Source: Bartonella tribocorum CIP 105476
GTDB taxonomy: Bacteria; Pseudomonadota; Alphaproteobacteria; Rhizobiales; Rhizobiaceae
Length of the DNA: 64,000 nt
Reading direction: 5' to 3'
Assembly: GCF_000196435.1 (NCBI RefSeq)
Contig: NC_010161.1
Coordinates: 2,499,001-2,563,000 of the forward strand
The notes under the pieces were generated by a model that saw nothing but the letters and a program-made list of their open reading frames with translations, did no database searches and was not told the DNA's origin. Made by a program: the position numbers and the translations under genes. This document shows positions 29,843 through 38,517 of this stretch, one piece after another (the first letter of the stretch is position 1; every line of letters starts with the position of its first letter).

Positions 29843-30731
29843 GTTTACGCCTCCTCCAATAGCGTGGCACAATAAGAGTTAACACAACCAACAGTGAAGT
29901 AATCAACTGAAGATCTGTCGACGTATCAATACCAATTCCATTGGCTTCAAATGCAAATTGCACCGCCACACGATAAAGCACAGACCCCACAATACAACTG
30001 ATTATAATCCAAAAAATATTGCGCGTCCGAAAGAGCGTTTCACCAATAATCACGGCAGCCAACCCGAAAACAATTGTACCAATTCCACCAGTAATATCCG
30101 TTGCGATAGCAGTTTGAATATAAAGAGAACCACCAAGTGCAACGCAGGCATTGGAAAGCCCCATACCAAAATAAATCAATGCTGATGTATGAACACCTTG
30201 AGCGGTCGCCATGCGTGGATTAGCTCCCATTGCGCGCATAGCAAGACCAATTTCACTTTCCAAAAAGCGCCAGATAAAAAATGCCACAACCAGCAATACA
30301 GTACCAACAAAAAGAGGGCGCACAAAGATATCGGACAACCCAAACAGATTATAAAAGGGCGTTAACGCCGTATCAGCAAGCGCTAAATTAACATTAGACC
30401 CTCCCATAATTCCCATAATACGAAGGTTAACCGTATAAAGCGCTGACATTGTCAAAATAGAAGCCAAAAGATTCAAAATACCAAAACGCAAATTCAATAG
30501 AGCTGTTAATAAACCAGCAGCCATACCAGCACAAAAAGCGCATGCCATAGCTGTCCATGGGTTAAAACCTAAAATAATCAAAACGCCACAGACACAGGAC
30601 CCAAGAAGAAACGAGCCATCAACTGTTAAATCAGGAAAGTCTAAAACGCGAAATGAGAGATAAACCCCTATAGCAACAAACGCGTAAATAAGGCCTAATT
30701 CCACAGCACCAGAAAACGCAAATATATTCAT
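29835..30731 (-). CDS. ABC transporter permease
   Basis: 298 residues, about eight membrane segments of the branched-chain/simple-sugar permease fold: FPDLTVDGSFLLGS near residue 35, RAMGANPRMATAQG near 165 as the ATPase-coupling loop, GIGTIVFGLAAVIIGETLF near 215. Middle gene of the three-gene transporter, 62 bases after the substrate-binding gene. Confidence 0.92.
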   Translation of the reverse strand: MNIFAFSGAVELGLIYAFVAIGVYLSFRVLDFPDLTVDGSFLLGSCVCGVLIILGFNPWTAMACAFCAGMAAGLLTALLNLRFGILNLLASILTMSALYTVNLRIMGIMGGSNVNLALADTALTPFYNLFGLSDIFVRPLFVGTVLLVVAFFIWRFLESEIGLAMRAMGANPRMATAQGVHTSALIYFGMGLSNACVALGGSLYIQTAIATDITGGIGTIVFGLAAVIIGETLFRTRNIFWIIISCIVGSVLYRVAVQFAFEANGIGIDTSTDLQLITSLLVVLTLIVPRYWRRRKRD

Positions 30732-30793
30732 GTAAAGACAATCTCCATGAAAACTTAACGGTTTTTATTGTATCAACACCCTATCAACAAAAG

Positions 30794-31771
30794 TTATTGA
30801 ATCACTTTTGTCGCACGATCAATAACCGCCTGCGGAATAACAATCCCTGCTTTTTTGGCTGCTTTCATATCAATTCGAATGTCATTATTAGCCGCCTGCA
30901 CAACATCAATATCACCAGGCTTTTCACCTTTTAGAATACGCACAACCAACTTCCCAGCATCAACCCCTACATCATAGAAATTCACACCTTGCGTCATAAA
31001 AGGACCGCGTCCAATAGAATTAGCATCAACAGTAAACACAGGCACATTTGCTTCCTGCGTGACCTTTACAGCACCCTCTAAAACAGAAAGAACTGTATTA
31101 TCAGCGGGAATAAAAATGATATCTACCTTACCGATTAAAGCCCGTGTTGCCGCCTGAACATCTGAAGGCTTTGGTGCCGATGAAGGAATGATTTCAATTC
31201 CAGCTTTTTTTGCCGCATCCTTTAACACTTTAAGTGTTGAAACAGAATTAGCTTCAGAAGCATTATAAAGATAACCAATTTTTTTCAAATCTGGTTTTAC
31301 TTCGTGCAAAAGTTTAACACTTTCTGCAACATCTATACGATCAGAACTCCCCGTCATATTACCACCAGGCTTGGTAAGCGAAGAAACGATTTTAGCTCCG
31401 ATAGGATCAGAAATCGCTGCAAAGACGATAGGAATTGTTTTGGTTGCCGCAAGCATTGTTTGTGCTGAAGGCGTGGTAATCGCCACAATAACATCAGGTT
31501 TATCACCAACAAATTTACGTGCAATTTGCGTTGCTGTTGAAATATTGCCCTGCGCTGATAAAAAGGTCAGTTGAAAGTTTTCACCTTGCTTATAACCATT
31601 TTCTGCAAGAACATCTTCCACACCTTTACGAACAGTATCCGCAGCAGGATGGACCATAATTTGTGTTAAAGCAACTTTAACGCGTTTAACTTGATCATCC
31701 GCTTTTGCAACACTGTTCACCATAAAAACAGCAGCAATGATAACCCCTAATATATTTATTCTCTTCAACAT
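30794..31771 (-). CDS. ABC transporter substrate-binding protein
   Basis: 325 residues with a cleavable signal peptide (hydrophobic 7-20, AKADD near residue 24), then two alpha/beta lobes of the ABC_sub_bind family: DVIVAITTPSAQTML, IPIVFAAISDPIGAKIV, TGSSDRIDV. First gene of the transporter operon; periplasmic receptor. Homologues in other bacteria bind tryptophan or tyrosine, but ligand here is not shown. Confidence 0.92.
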   Translation of the reverse strand: MLKRINILGVIIAAVFMVNSVAKADDQVKRVKVALTQIMVHPAADTVRKGVEDVLAENGYKQGENFQLTFLSAQGNISTATQIARKFVGDKPDVIVAITTPSAQTMLAATKTIPIVFAAISDPIGAKIVSSLTKPGGNMTGSSDRIDVAESVKLLHEVKPDLKKIGYLYNASEANSVSTLKVLKDAAKKAGIEIIPSSAPKPSDVQAATRALIGKVDIIFIPADNTVLSVLEGAVKVTQEANVPVFTVDANSIGRGPFMTQGVNFYDVGVDAGKLVVRILKGEKPGDIDVVQAANNDIRIDMKAAKKAGIVIPQAVIDRATKVIQ

Positions 31772-31957
31772 GATACTCTACCCCTCTGCATGCAAAAATT
31801 AAAAAAGGAACAGTTTATTACTGAAGAATCTTCTAAAATCAATCTTTATTTCATTTTATCGAAACATAGACAAAATAAATCAAAGTGAAATGATATTTTT
31901 TTGTTGCAATTCGCAGAAGCCTACGCCATACAAGCAAAGTATATATCGAATCGGTGA

Positions 31958-32032
31958 GCGGGTGTAGCTCAGGGGTAGAGCACAACCTTGCCAAGGTTGG
32001 GGTCGTGGGTTCGAATCCCATCGCCCGCTCCA
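31958..32032 (+). tRNA. tRNA-Gly (GCC)
   Basis: 75 bases including encoded CCA. Acceptor GCGGGTG/CGCCCGC, D-arm with AGCTCAGGGGTAGAGC, anticodon loop CTTGCCAAG giving GCC, T-loop GGTTCGAATCC. The prophage begins within ~250 bases downstream. Confidence 0.97.
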
Positions 32033-32088
32033 TTGAATTTTGATTGATTCGTTCTTGTGTGGATGTAGTTTGCGGGGCGGTCTTTGTG

Positions 32089-32188
32089 GCTTGTCAGCAA
32101 GTTTTACACAATTTGACAGCAGGTTTTGCGTCAATGTAGCTTGCCAGCGTGTTTTGTATATTTTGACACTATGTTTTGTACCAATTTA
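32089..32188 (+). repeat. Tandem 50-bp repeats next to the prophage end
   Basis: 32089-32138 and 32139-32188 are two head-to-tail 50-bp units, 36 of 50 positions alike (shared GCTTG-CAGC, GTTTT, TTTGACA, GTTTTG, CAAT blocks). The second unit is also the start of the dispersed repeat found at 3561-3668. They may be transposase-binding repeats of the prophage end or chromosomal repeats. Confidence 0.55.
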
Positions 32189-32244
32189 TTTTCTTTTAGA
32201 TGATTTTAAGAGGTTCTCAAAGGGTCTTCAAAGACCTTTCAAAG
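32139..32244 (+). repeat. Dispersed ~108-bp repeat, copy 2
   Basis: Inverted relative to 3561-3668; shares TTTTGTATATTTTGAC, GTTTTGTACCAATT and the CTCAAA-GGTCTT-AAAG segments. Sits between tRNA-Gly and the prophage methylase gene. Confidence 0.7.
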
Positions 32245-32282
32245 ATTGTTTAAATCCCTTTAATAGATCTTTTTCTCTTCTC

Positions 32283-33104
32283 CTAAATATCACAATTGGT
32301 AATGATGAGTTCCTTTGCCGGAATCGCATTATTTGACAAATTACAGGAATAAATTGTTCTTACCTCTTTTATATGGAATTGACTGAAGGTTTTTCGAATC
32401 TCTGGCACATCATTGAGAGAGAGAAGAAACTTCCCCTTTAATTGTGCAAGCAGCATAGACATCGTCTGGTAATCCTCCCGCTTAAACAAGTCCTTGCCAT
32501 AATAATCCTCAACACCAAAATAAGGTGGATCAAGATAAAACAAGGTATTTGGCCGGTCATAACGCACAATAAAATCAGACCAATCTAAATGTTCAATGAT
32601 AACTCTCGCTAAACGGCGGTAAATAAGCTTTAATATACCTTCAAGTTTGAAGGGATTAAACCGTGCACACCGGTCTGTCTCAACTCTAAACGTACGCTCT
32701 GCTACTTTCCCACTAAAACTTAAACGCTGCAAATATAAAAACCGCAAAGCCCGTTCTAAATCCGTAAGCGTTTCTGGATTTTGTGTCTGTAAGCGTTCAA
32801 ACGTCTCACGGCTGCTTATTTGAAACGCTAACAGTTCTATAAAAGGGTGATAATGGCGTTGTAACACCCGAAAAAAATTCACCACATCTCCTGAAAAATC
32901 ATTGATAATTTCAGTTGATGGTATCAGTTTCCGTCTAAAGAATATTCCACCCATACCAACGAAAGGCTCGGCATAAATGCTATGTGGAATATCTTCAATG
33001 ATTTTGACAATGGTTTTGGCTAATCTTCTTTTGCCCCCAATATAAGCAGCAGCTGGTGAAATAGGTTCAACAGATTTTAATTTTTCCTTATGAAGTATAT
33101 CCAT
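32283..33104 (-). CDS. DNA adenine N6-methyltransferase (D12 class, Dam-like)
   Basis: 273 residues. AAYIGGKRRLAKTI near residue 20 (SAM-binding motif I, F/Y-x-G-G-K), AEPFVGMGGIFF, and catalytic motif DPPYFG near residue 193. Methylates adenine, target unknown. It is the last gene of the prophage, the position of the mom modification gene in Mu, and could protect phage DNA from host restriction. No late element of the kind seen before the other blocks precedes it; 142 bases separate it from gene D. Confidence 0.92.
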   Translation of the reverse strand: MDILHKEKLKSVEPISPAAAYIGGKRRLAKTIVKIIEDIPHSIYAEPFVGMGGIFFRRKLIPSTEIINDFSGDVVNFFRVLQRHYHPFIELLAFQISSRETFERLQTQNPETLTDLERALRFLYLQRLSFSGKVAERTFRVETDRCARFNPFKLEGILKLIYRRLARVIIEHLDWSDFIVRYDRPNTLFYLDPPYFGVEDYYGKDLFKREDYQTMSMLLAQLKGKFLLSLNDVPEIRKTFSQFHIKEVRTIYSCNLSNNAIPAKELIITNCDI

Positions 33105-33246
33105 TATTTTTTAACACTCTTTCATCTATGTTAACCGTCTTCTCATTGCTTTAAGTGATAAGAAGTAGCTGTGATGTTAAGTTAAGTTGCATCGGACGGG
33201 GTTGTCGCAAAACTTTCTCCCGTTGCCTGGGTGACCAGCCCAGCCT

Positions 33247-34239
33247 CTATTTTTGTTCCTTTCCTTGATTTGGTGCCTCAAAGGTAATTTCTGTTGTGTA
33301 ACCGCTTTGTTTTTCATAGCGGTGGGTGACGGTAGCGGCTTTCCATGACCCATTAATTTCTTTACGGAACCCTTGAAGCAGCAGCGGTTGATCCGCCATG
33401 ATTTCAGGGCGTCCCGCAAGAGTTAAGGAGCCACTGCCTACAGCACGGCATAAGCGATCCGACTCGGAGGCAGCCGCCGCTTGTGCTTCTTCTTGACTTG
33501 GATAACAACTGCGCAGACGACGTACGGGACCAGTAAACCCTGTTTGATGCTTGACTTGGCATTGTTGCCCTTTTGCGCGATCAAAATAAGAAGTTTCGAT
33601 GGTGCCGTATTGGGTGCGCGGCTCTAGGGTGAATTCCCAGCTGGAACAGTCATGCTTATGGATGTCGAGTGCTGGTAAATTATCCCCGCTTAAAAATAAA
33701 AACTTATGGTCTTTGATTAAAAAACGCGCCCGCATGCGGTCCGCAAGGCGGGTTAAAAAGTCAACCGCCGATTGATCGGTGCGCACCACATAAGGCAAGG
33801 TTTGTTTGGTAAATTGTGGACTGACCTTTGCTTGATAACCATGGCGTTTGGCAAGGGCCTCAACAATCTCAGCAATGGTTTTGTGGTCAAAATGTTCACT
33901 CGCCTGTTCTTTAAGTTCTTTGCGCATCGAGGCACTTTTGCCACAAAGGCGTAAAATCTCTCCATCACTGCCCCCAATACTCACCACCGACTCAACAACA
34001 AAACGCCCCATAAAGGCACGGATGCTGTTTTGATAGCCAAAGGTGACATGGAGTGCGCTGTTACTGGAGGGAATCTCTAAATCATTGCCACTATCATCAA
34101 ACTCCGCTTCAAATGTATCGGCTTCATTGCCCACATGATCGGTAATGGTTGCCGTTAAAAGACGCTGGTAAAAAACCTCATGGACAAGATTCTCCCCCAC
34201 CCTCACCTCAATAAAAGGATGTGTGCGCATTAATCCCAT
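33247..34239 (-). CDS. Phage late control protein D (baseplate hub)
   Basis: 330 residues, P2 gpD family: FIEVRVGENLVHE start, DTFEAEFDDSG, YVVRTDQSAVDFLTRLADRMRARFLI in the middle. gpD forms the hub at the end of the tail tube, structurally related to T4 gp27/VgrG. Its start overlaps the gene X stop by 10 bases, so it belongs to the sheath-to-D operon. Confidence 0.9.
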   Translation of the reverse strand: MGLMRTHPFIEVRVGENLVHEVFYQRLLTATITDHVGNEADTFEAEFDDSGNDLEIPSSNSALHVTFGYQNSIRAFMGRFVVESVVSIGGSDGEILRLCGKSASMRKELKEQASEHFDHKTIAEIVEALAKRHGYQAKVSPQFTKQTLPYVVRTDQSAVDFLTRLADRMRARFLIKDHKFLFLSGDNLPALDIHKHDCSSWEFTLEPRTQYGTIETSYFDRAKGQQCQVKHQTGFTGPVRRLRSCYPSQEEAQAAAASESDRLCRAVGSGSLTLAGRPEIMADQPLLLQGFRKEINGSWKAATVTHRYEKQSGYTTEITFEAPNQGKEQK

Positions 34240-34484
34240 AGCCTTTTGACCACGCTGTTCTTTTCACATGATAAAAATTCAGGCAGAATGACCTTTAAGC
34301 CCCGCGGCAACAGAGCACCATACCCTGCAATACCTGGATTGGCTTGCAAAGTAGCTTCACAATAACCTTTGATCGCTCCAACTTGAGAACGGTCTCCTAA
34401 TACAGCCATAGCATGTTGAAAGCAGATTAGATCAAGACTCATATCCTCTAGCTCTACCACGAGATGCTTTTCTGGTATCTTCAT
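34230..34484 (-). CDS. Phage tail protein X (LysM-like)
   Basis: 84 residues, P2 gpX family: short, DLICFQHAM near residue 20, ANPGIAGYGALLPRGLKVILPE toward the end. Thought to help the tail tip or assembly bind the tail structure. ATGA overlap with gene U. Confidence 0.85.
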   Translation of the reverse strand: MKIPEKHLVVELEDMSLDLICFQHAMAVLGDRSQVGAIKGYCEATLQANPGIAGYGALLPRGLKVILPEFLSCEKNSVVKRLWD

Positions 34485-34951
34485 GGCGTTTCTCCTCCTT
34501 GGGAATATTGATCATATCCCTCTTGGTATTGTCCTTGCGGTTTTCCACCATCGAAAAACGGTAACAAGCTAATGGCATAGCGAATACGCCCCGATTGACC
34601 AGAGCGACTGATGTAATCATGGTCTTTCGTGACACTGGTGATCACTACAGATCCATGGAGAATGGCACTATAGCCGTTGTCACTCATCCAACGAATCATC
34701 TGAACGGGCTTGGCTGCACGAATGGTTCTGGTGATGGCATCTATCGCTACCCGGTCCCCAAACTCTTCTGGAAACAACACCCCGTGGATGGTTTTGGGAT
34801 CATTGCCATAGCCGGTAAATTGCAAACCAGGAGCCTCACCAAAACGCTCTAAGCAAACCCAGGAGGCAGAGAACTCTTCCTCAAACGATTGGAAATTAAG
34901 CCAGTCTACATAAAAGAGATGTGGACCTAACATCAGCAAAGGATCTCTCAT
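34481..34951 (-). CDS. Phage tail protein U
   Basis: 156 residues, P2 gpU family: LMLGPHLFYVDWLNFQSFEEE, RFGEAPGLQFTGYGNDP, HGVLFPEEFGD. gpU is the tail terminator/tube-end protein. Starts with ATGA overlap to the small frame before it. Confidence 0.88.
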   Translation of the reverse strand: MRDPLLMLGPHLFYVDWLNFQSFEEEFSASWVCLERFGEAPGLQFTGYGNDPKTIHGVLFPEEFGDRVAIDAITRTIRAAKPVQMIRWMSDNGYSAILHGSVVITSVTKDHDYISRSGQSGRIRYAISLLPFFDGGKPQGQYQEGYDQYSQGGETP

Positions 34952-35124
34952 AGACGCCCTCCCATTGATTGTATCCCTTCCAGCACGTCATTTCTTTCGA
35001 AACGTATCATTGCATCTCTCCTACCATTGCGCCATCCTAGCACTTCATCCCTCCCCTCATTGTGTTCTTTCCAGCACGTCGTCTCTTCCCTTATTCTGTC
35101 GTCCTTATCATTCTGTGCCACCAT
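34948..35124 (-). CDS. Candidate 58-residue protein between tape measure and gene U
   Basis: Opens at an ATG overlapping the last 17 bases of the tape measure gene and closes in an ATGA overlap with gene U, as expected of a translationally coupled gene. The product is very charged with loose repeats of RDDVLE/RDEVLGW/RNDVLEG type, mirrored in DNA by repeated CCAGCACGTC. No P2 counterpart exists between T and U; I do not recognise it. Could be chance. Confidence 0.4.
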   Translation of the reverse strand: MVAQNDKDDRIREETTCWKEHNEGRDEVLGWRNGRRDAMIRFERNDVLEGIQSMGGRL

Positions 35125-37444
35125 GCAGCGCATTGGCGCGTGCCCGTTGCAAAGCATGAGCAACCGCACGACCGGTGGCCATGGGGTCACGCGCCCCATT
35201 AACATGCACTGTGACATTTTGATTGTGGGTGATGGGGGAACGGTCTTTGTCTCTTGGTTCTCTGGCAGATGAATTTACAGGAGAAGCCCCCGCAAATTGT
35301 ACTATGGGTTGGATGGACGTTTTGCCTCCTAAAAAACTTGGCAAAAAATCTCTTACATCAATCGACCCAATCCACCCCTTTATGCGGTGAGGTAAAGATT
35401 TACAATAATCCATCAATTGTGAGATGGACGACATAAAACCATCAACAATCCAACTCGCTAAATCTTCACCGGCTTGTTCCATACCAACCTTGGCACTCTC
35501 TGTGAGCTTTTCGCGGACAAAAAAGCTTCCCAACCATTGCCAAAAGTTGGAAAAGCTTTGTTTAACACCCTCCCACAAACCAGCAAAGCTTTGAGAAACA
35601 GAGGAAAGTCCTTGTTTAAACTTTTGCCAATGGGAAGAGAGATCAAAAGCAGCAGCAATGATATTTTTCCATTTGGTGATGGTTGCCGTATCGGCACCAA
35701 AAAAACGCATAACGGCTTCAAAGGCTTGGCCCCAAGCCCGTGTTATCCCCCGTGCAAAACCTTTGACAAAAGAAGAAAAACGATCCCAATATTTCCACAA
35801 AGCAAAACCAGCAGCAAGGATGACAGCCACAACAGCAGCAATGAGAGCCCCTATTGGGGTAAAAATCCCCCCCACAACAGAGGCAATAGCTGCCCCAACC
35901 ACTTCGATGACTGTCCCAATAAAGCCAAAAGAGGCAGAAAATGCCGCACCTGAAACGGCTATCCCCCGTAAAGCCCCCACAAGTAAAGTCATGGGGCGAA
36001 GAAGACGCAGCGCACTCCCACCAAGCCCTGCTGCCATTAAACCCAATGAGCGCCCTGAAGCGACTAATCCGCGCCAACTTGCCTTCAGCGTGCGGCTCAC
36101 AACCCTCATCTTGATAAAAGAGCCCATCAATTGAAGAAGCCCAAGGCGGGTTCCCGCCATGGTAAAACGTACAACCCGCAAAGCAATATTAAAAGCCATC
36201 AGGGCGGCAATGGTTTTGATGATCACACCGGTTAAAACAGGGTGTTCATTAGCCCACGCCATCAAACCATTGACAAATCCCCCAACACTTTCCATGAGAC
36301 TGTTGAGAGGAGGCAGGAGCACTTCACCAATGGTGATCCCTAAAGCCACAATACGGTTTTGCAACAGTTCAAATTGCCGCATGGCACCGGTTGCTTGTTT
36401 ATCGGCTTCTTGTTCTACAGAGCCTTTAAAGACTTGTGGATCTTTCACATAATCTAAAGCTTGCCCTAACAATTGGGGGTTCCCCACCAATTTGGCAAAA
36501 TCACCGGTAAACTCCCGCCCTGCAATGGCAATCAGAGAGCGCATCCCTTGTTCAGATTTGCCCAACACATTAAAAAAGCGCACCAAGGTACCGGTGGCAT
36601 CTTTCTCCAAATCTTCCATGAATTTCTGGCGTGAGAGCCCAATATTGCTAAAGGCATCTTCAATATGTTTGCCTCCTGCTTGAATGCGCGCACTCATCGT
36701 ATTAAAACCACGCGCCGCACTCTCTGGAACAATCCCAGCAGAAATCATCGCTGTACCAAATGCCGCGGTTTCGCGCGCTGTCAACTTAAACATAGTGGCT
36801 GCACCGGTGGCACGATTGGTAAAATCAGACACCTCACTGGCCTTTGCTGCCATGTGGTTAGAGAGATGGTTGATGGCATCCCCTAGATCTTCAATACCTT
36901 CCTGATTAAGCTTAAAGACATTGCGCAATTTGGCAAAGCGTTCCCCAATCTGATCCCCTGTCATATCAAAAGCAACAGCCGCTTTGGCCGCATAAATGCT
37001 AAAAGCCTCGAGATCTTGTTCACCAATGCCTGCTTGGCTAGCACTGGTCATCAATTCTAAGACTTCACGGGCAGCCAAAGGGATCTTTGTAGAGGTTTCC
37101 AAAGCAAAACGGCGCAATTCTTTTAAACGATCAAGGGGAGCATCCAGAACCTTTTCCAAGCCCTTCATTGATTGATCAAATTGCATGGCTTTATAAAGAG
37201 GGGCAATCAAGGTTGCGGTTTGCGCAATCGCCCCCACCATGCGCCCACGCGCATGGATAAAAGCATTTTCTGCATGGGCTGTGGCTTCCTTAAGATGCTC
37301 AGGGTCAAACCACCCTTTAAAATGTTTTCGTGTCTGGTTTTGGAAATGCGCAACATCTAAACTAAAGGCTCTTAAGTCTCGCTTGGCAGAAGCGATCCCC
37401 TCTTGCAGATGATTAACAAAACGCACAACAAGGGAAACATCCAT
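35108..37444 (-). CDS. Tail tape measure protein
   Basis: 778 residues. N-terminal TMP core (ALETSTKIPLAAREVLELMTSASQAG; ETAAFGTAMISAGIVPESAARGFNTM), several long hydrophobic stretches between about residues 380 and 550, and a C-terminal region ending in VNGARDPMATGRAVAHALQRA. It sets tail length and may enter the membrane at infection. Begins 9 bases after the stop of the frameshifted E' frame, the P2 order E/E'-T. Confidence 0.92.
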   Translation of the reverse strand: MDVSLVVRFVNHLQEGIASAKRDLRAFSLDVAHFQNQTRKHFKGWFDPEHLKEATAHAENAFIHARGRMVGAIAQTATLIAPLYKAMQFDQSMKGLEKVLDAPLDRLKELRRFALETSTKIPLAAREVLELMTSASQAGIGEQDLEAFSIYAAKAAVAFDMTGDQIGERFAKLRNVFKLNQEGIEDLGDAINHLSNHMAAKASEVSDFTNRATGAATMFKLTARETAAFGTAMISAGIVPESAARGFNTMSARIQAGGKHIEDAFSNIGLSRQKFMEDLEKDATGTLVRFFNVLGKSEQGMRSLIAIAGREFTGDFAKLVGNPQLLGQALDYVKDPQVFKGSVEQEADKQATGAMRQFELLQNRIVALGITIGEVLLPPLNSLMESVGGFVNGLMAWANEHPVLTGVIIKTIAALMAFNIALRVVRFTMAGTRLGLLQLMGSFIKMRVVSRTLKASWRGLVASGRSLGLMAAGLGGSALRLLRPMTLLVGALRGIAVSGAAFSASFGFIGTVIEVVGAAIASVVGGIFTPIGALIAAVVAVILAAGFALWKYWDRFSSFVKGFARGITRAWGQAFEAVMRFFGADTATITKWKNIIAAAFDLSSHWQKFKQGLSSVSQSFAGLWEGVKQSFSNFWQWLGSFFVREKLTESAKVGMEQAGEDLASWIVDGFMSSISQLMDYCKSLPHRIKGWIGSIDVRDFLPSFLGGKTSIQPIVQFAGASPVNSSAREPRDKDRSPITHNQNVTVHVNGARDPMATGRAVAHALQRARANALHGGTE

Positions 37445-37453
37445 GATTGCATC

Positions 37454-37989
37454 TTATCCTAACATTTGGCTTTCATATTCTTGTTGTTTAAGGCGCGCGA
37501 GTTCTTCTCGATAAGCAATCACATCAAGCCAATCCATCTGGTTAATCTCTGAAGGCGCCCAGTGATAATAAAGGGCTAGTTCTGCTCCAAATTGTCTGGC
37601 AGAGAGGATTGGCGTGTGGGAAAAAAAGCAAAAAATGCCTTCAACACTGCCATAATATCGATAACATCAAGACGATTAATGAGTTCAACAGATTCATGAG
37701 ACATATCGGCTAAAAGCACGGCTATTCCTTCCATCGCCTCATGGGTAAGCAATGCCTCACAAACTTTAAGAATGAGCACATCATTGCTCAATGTTGTTTT
37801 ATCCTCTTCTAAGCCAAGCAGAACAAGCTTTGCCAACTGCGGTCCAATCAACACGGCTAATTGGCGTGCTTGCTTGAAGTTTGGGCGATAAAAGGTCAAT
37901 TTGTGCCGTGTCAATTCTTTGCCATCACTCTCCTTATAAACAAGGGGAACTTGGAGCTCTACATCAAGGCTGGTTTGTAAACTTGTCAT
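37454..37989 (-). CDS. Tail assembly chaperone E+E' by -1 frameshift
   Basis: Predicted ~178-residue fusion: 123 codons of gene E, then a slip at T_TTT_TTT (codons gcT TTT TTT, 37621-37627) into the -1 frame, which reads SHTPILSARQFGAELAL, then YYHWAPSEINQMDWLDVIAYREE and stops at 37454. The tail of this frame is a GpE (P2 E') type segment. It has no good start of its own, so expression through the slip is the natural reading. P2-like phages use the same arrangement. Confidence 0.8.
37576..37989 (-). CDS. Tail assembly chaperone gene E (unshifted product)
   Basis: 137 residues from ATG 37989 (AGGAA before it; the TTG at 37995 is less likely). Matches short phage tail-assembly chaperone proteins: HKLTFYRPNFKQARQLAV, then a helical region ending KAFFAFFPTRQSSLPDNL. 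The slippery heptamer lies at codons 122-123. Needed in trans with the E+E' form to fold the tape measure. Confidence 0.85.
   Translation of the reverse strand: MTSLQTSLDVELQVPLVYKESDGKELTRHKLTFYRPNFKQARQLAVLIGPQLAKLVLLGLEEDKTTLSNDVLILKVCEALLTHEAMEGIAVLLADMSHESVELINRLDVIDIMAVLKAFFAFFPTRQSSLPDNLEQN
37621..37627 (-). promoter_or_regulatory. Programmed -1 ribosomal frameshift site (T_TTT_TTT)
   Basis: Seven consecutive T on the coding strand in phase X_XXY_YYZ with the E frame, directly followed by CCC. The -1 frame runs open for 55 codons and encodes the E'-type tail. Confidence 0.75.
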
Positions 37990-37998
37990 GATCAATTC

Positions 37999-38517
37999 CT
38001 ATAAATTGAGAATAGAGCGGCGCCGTTCACCAATCTCTTGTCCATTGCGCACAAGCCAACCGCCCCGTTTAAAAGAAAAGCGGTGTAAAACAGAACCATC
38101 CCAAAATTCCGTATAGTCCCAAATATTTTTGATCTCGCAATCATAGCCTGTGGCTTTTCCTGCCGTTAAGCCTTCGCTATCCACCTTGACCAACCGCCCT
38201 GTCACATCAATGGAATGTTCATGCTCGCGTCCATCTTCTTCAGACACCACATGTTTTTTGCCGGTAAATTTATGACGAAGACCAGGAGGACCACCAAAGA
38301 TACCAATCACTTCAGGGGTGTGGCTGCGGATTTTCATTTGCAAATTTAATGCTTTGACACCAAGACCGCTCACATCAATTTGCATATCAGAGCCCCCTGG
38401 TTGATAGGTTTCTGTGATTTCTTCTAACGTAGGCAATTTGAGGGTTTCAAGATCAAGATGGAGATTGACATCATCATCAACAATCAGGGTAAAACCACGA
38501 ACAATTCTTAAAGTCAT
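37999..38517 (-). CDS. Phage major tail tube protein
   Basis: 172 residues, P2 FII family: LPTLEEITETYQPGGSDM, GLGVKALNLQMKIRSHTPEVIGIFG, and a C-terminal SILNL. It polymerises into the inner tube. ATGA-type overlap with the sheath gene; FI-FII-E-T order as in P2. Confidence 0.92.
   Translation of the reverse strand: MTLRIVRGFTLIVDDDVNLHLDLETLKLPTLEEITETYQPGGSDMQIDVSGLGVKALNLQMKIRSHTPEVIGIFGGPPGLRHKFTGKKHVVSEEDGREHEHSIDVTGRLVKVDSEGLTAGKATGYDCEIKNIWDYTEFWDGSVLHRFSFKRGGWLVRNGQEIGERRRSILNL

Noticed and set aside
31958-32283. Prophage integrated at tRNA-Gly by site-specific recombination
   Set aside because: The element carries MuA/MuB-type genes and no integrase, and I see no duplicated tRNA 3' end; proximity is probably chance.
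33177-33419. 80-residue minus-strand frame between gene D and the methylase
   Set aside because: Mostly an out-of-frame reading of gene D; no start signal and no family.
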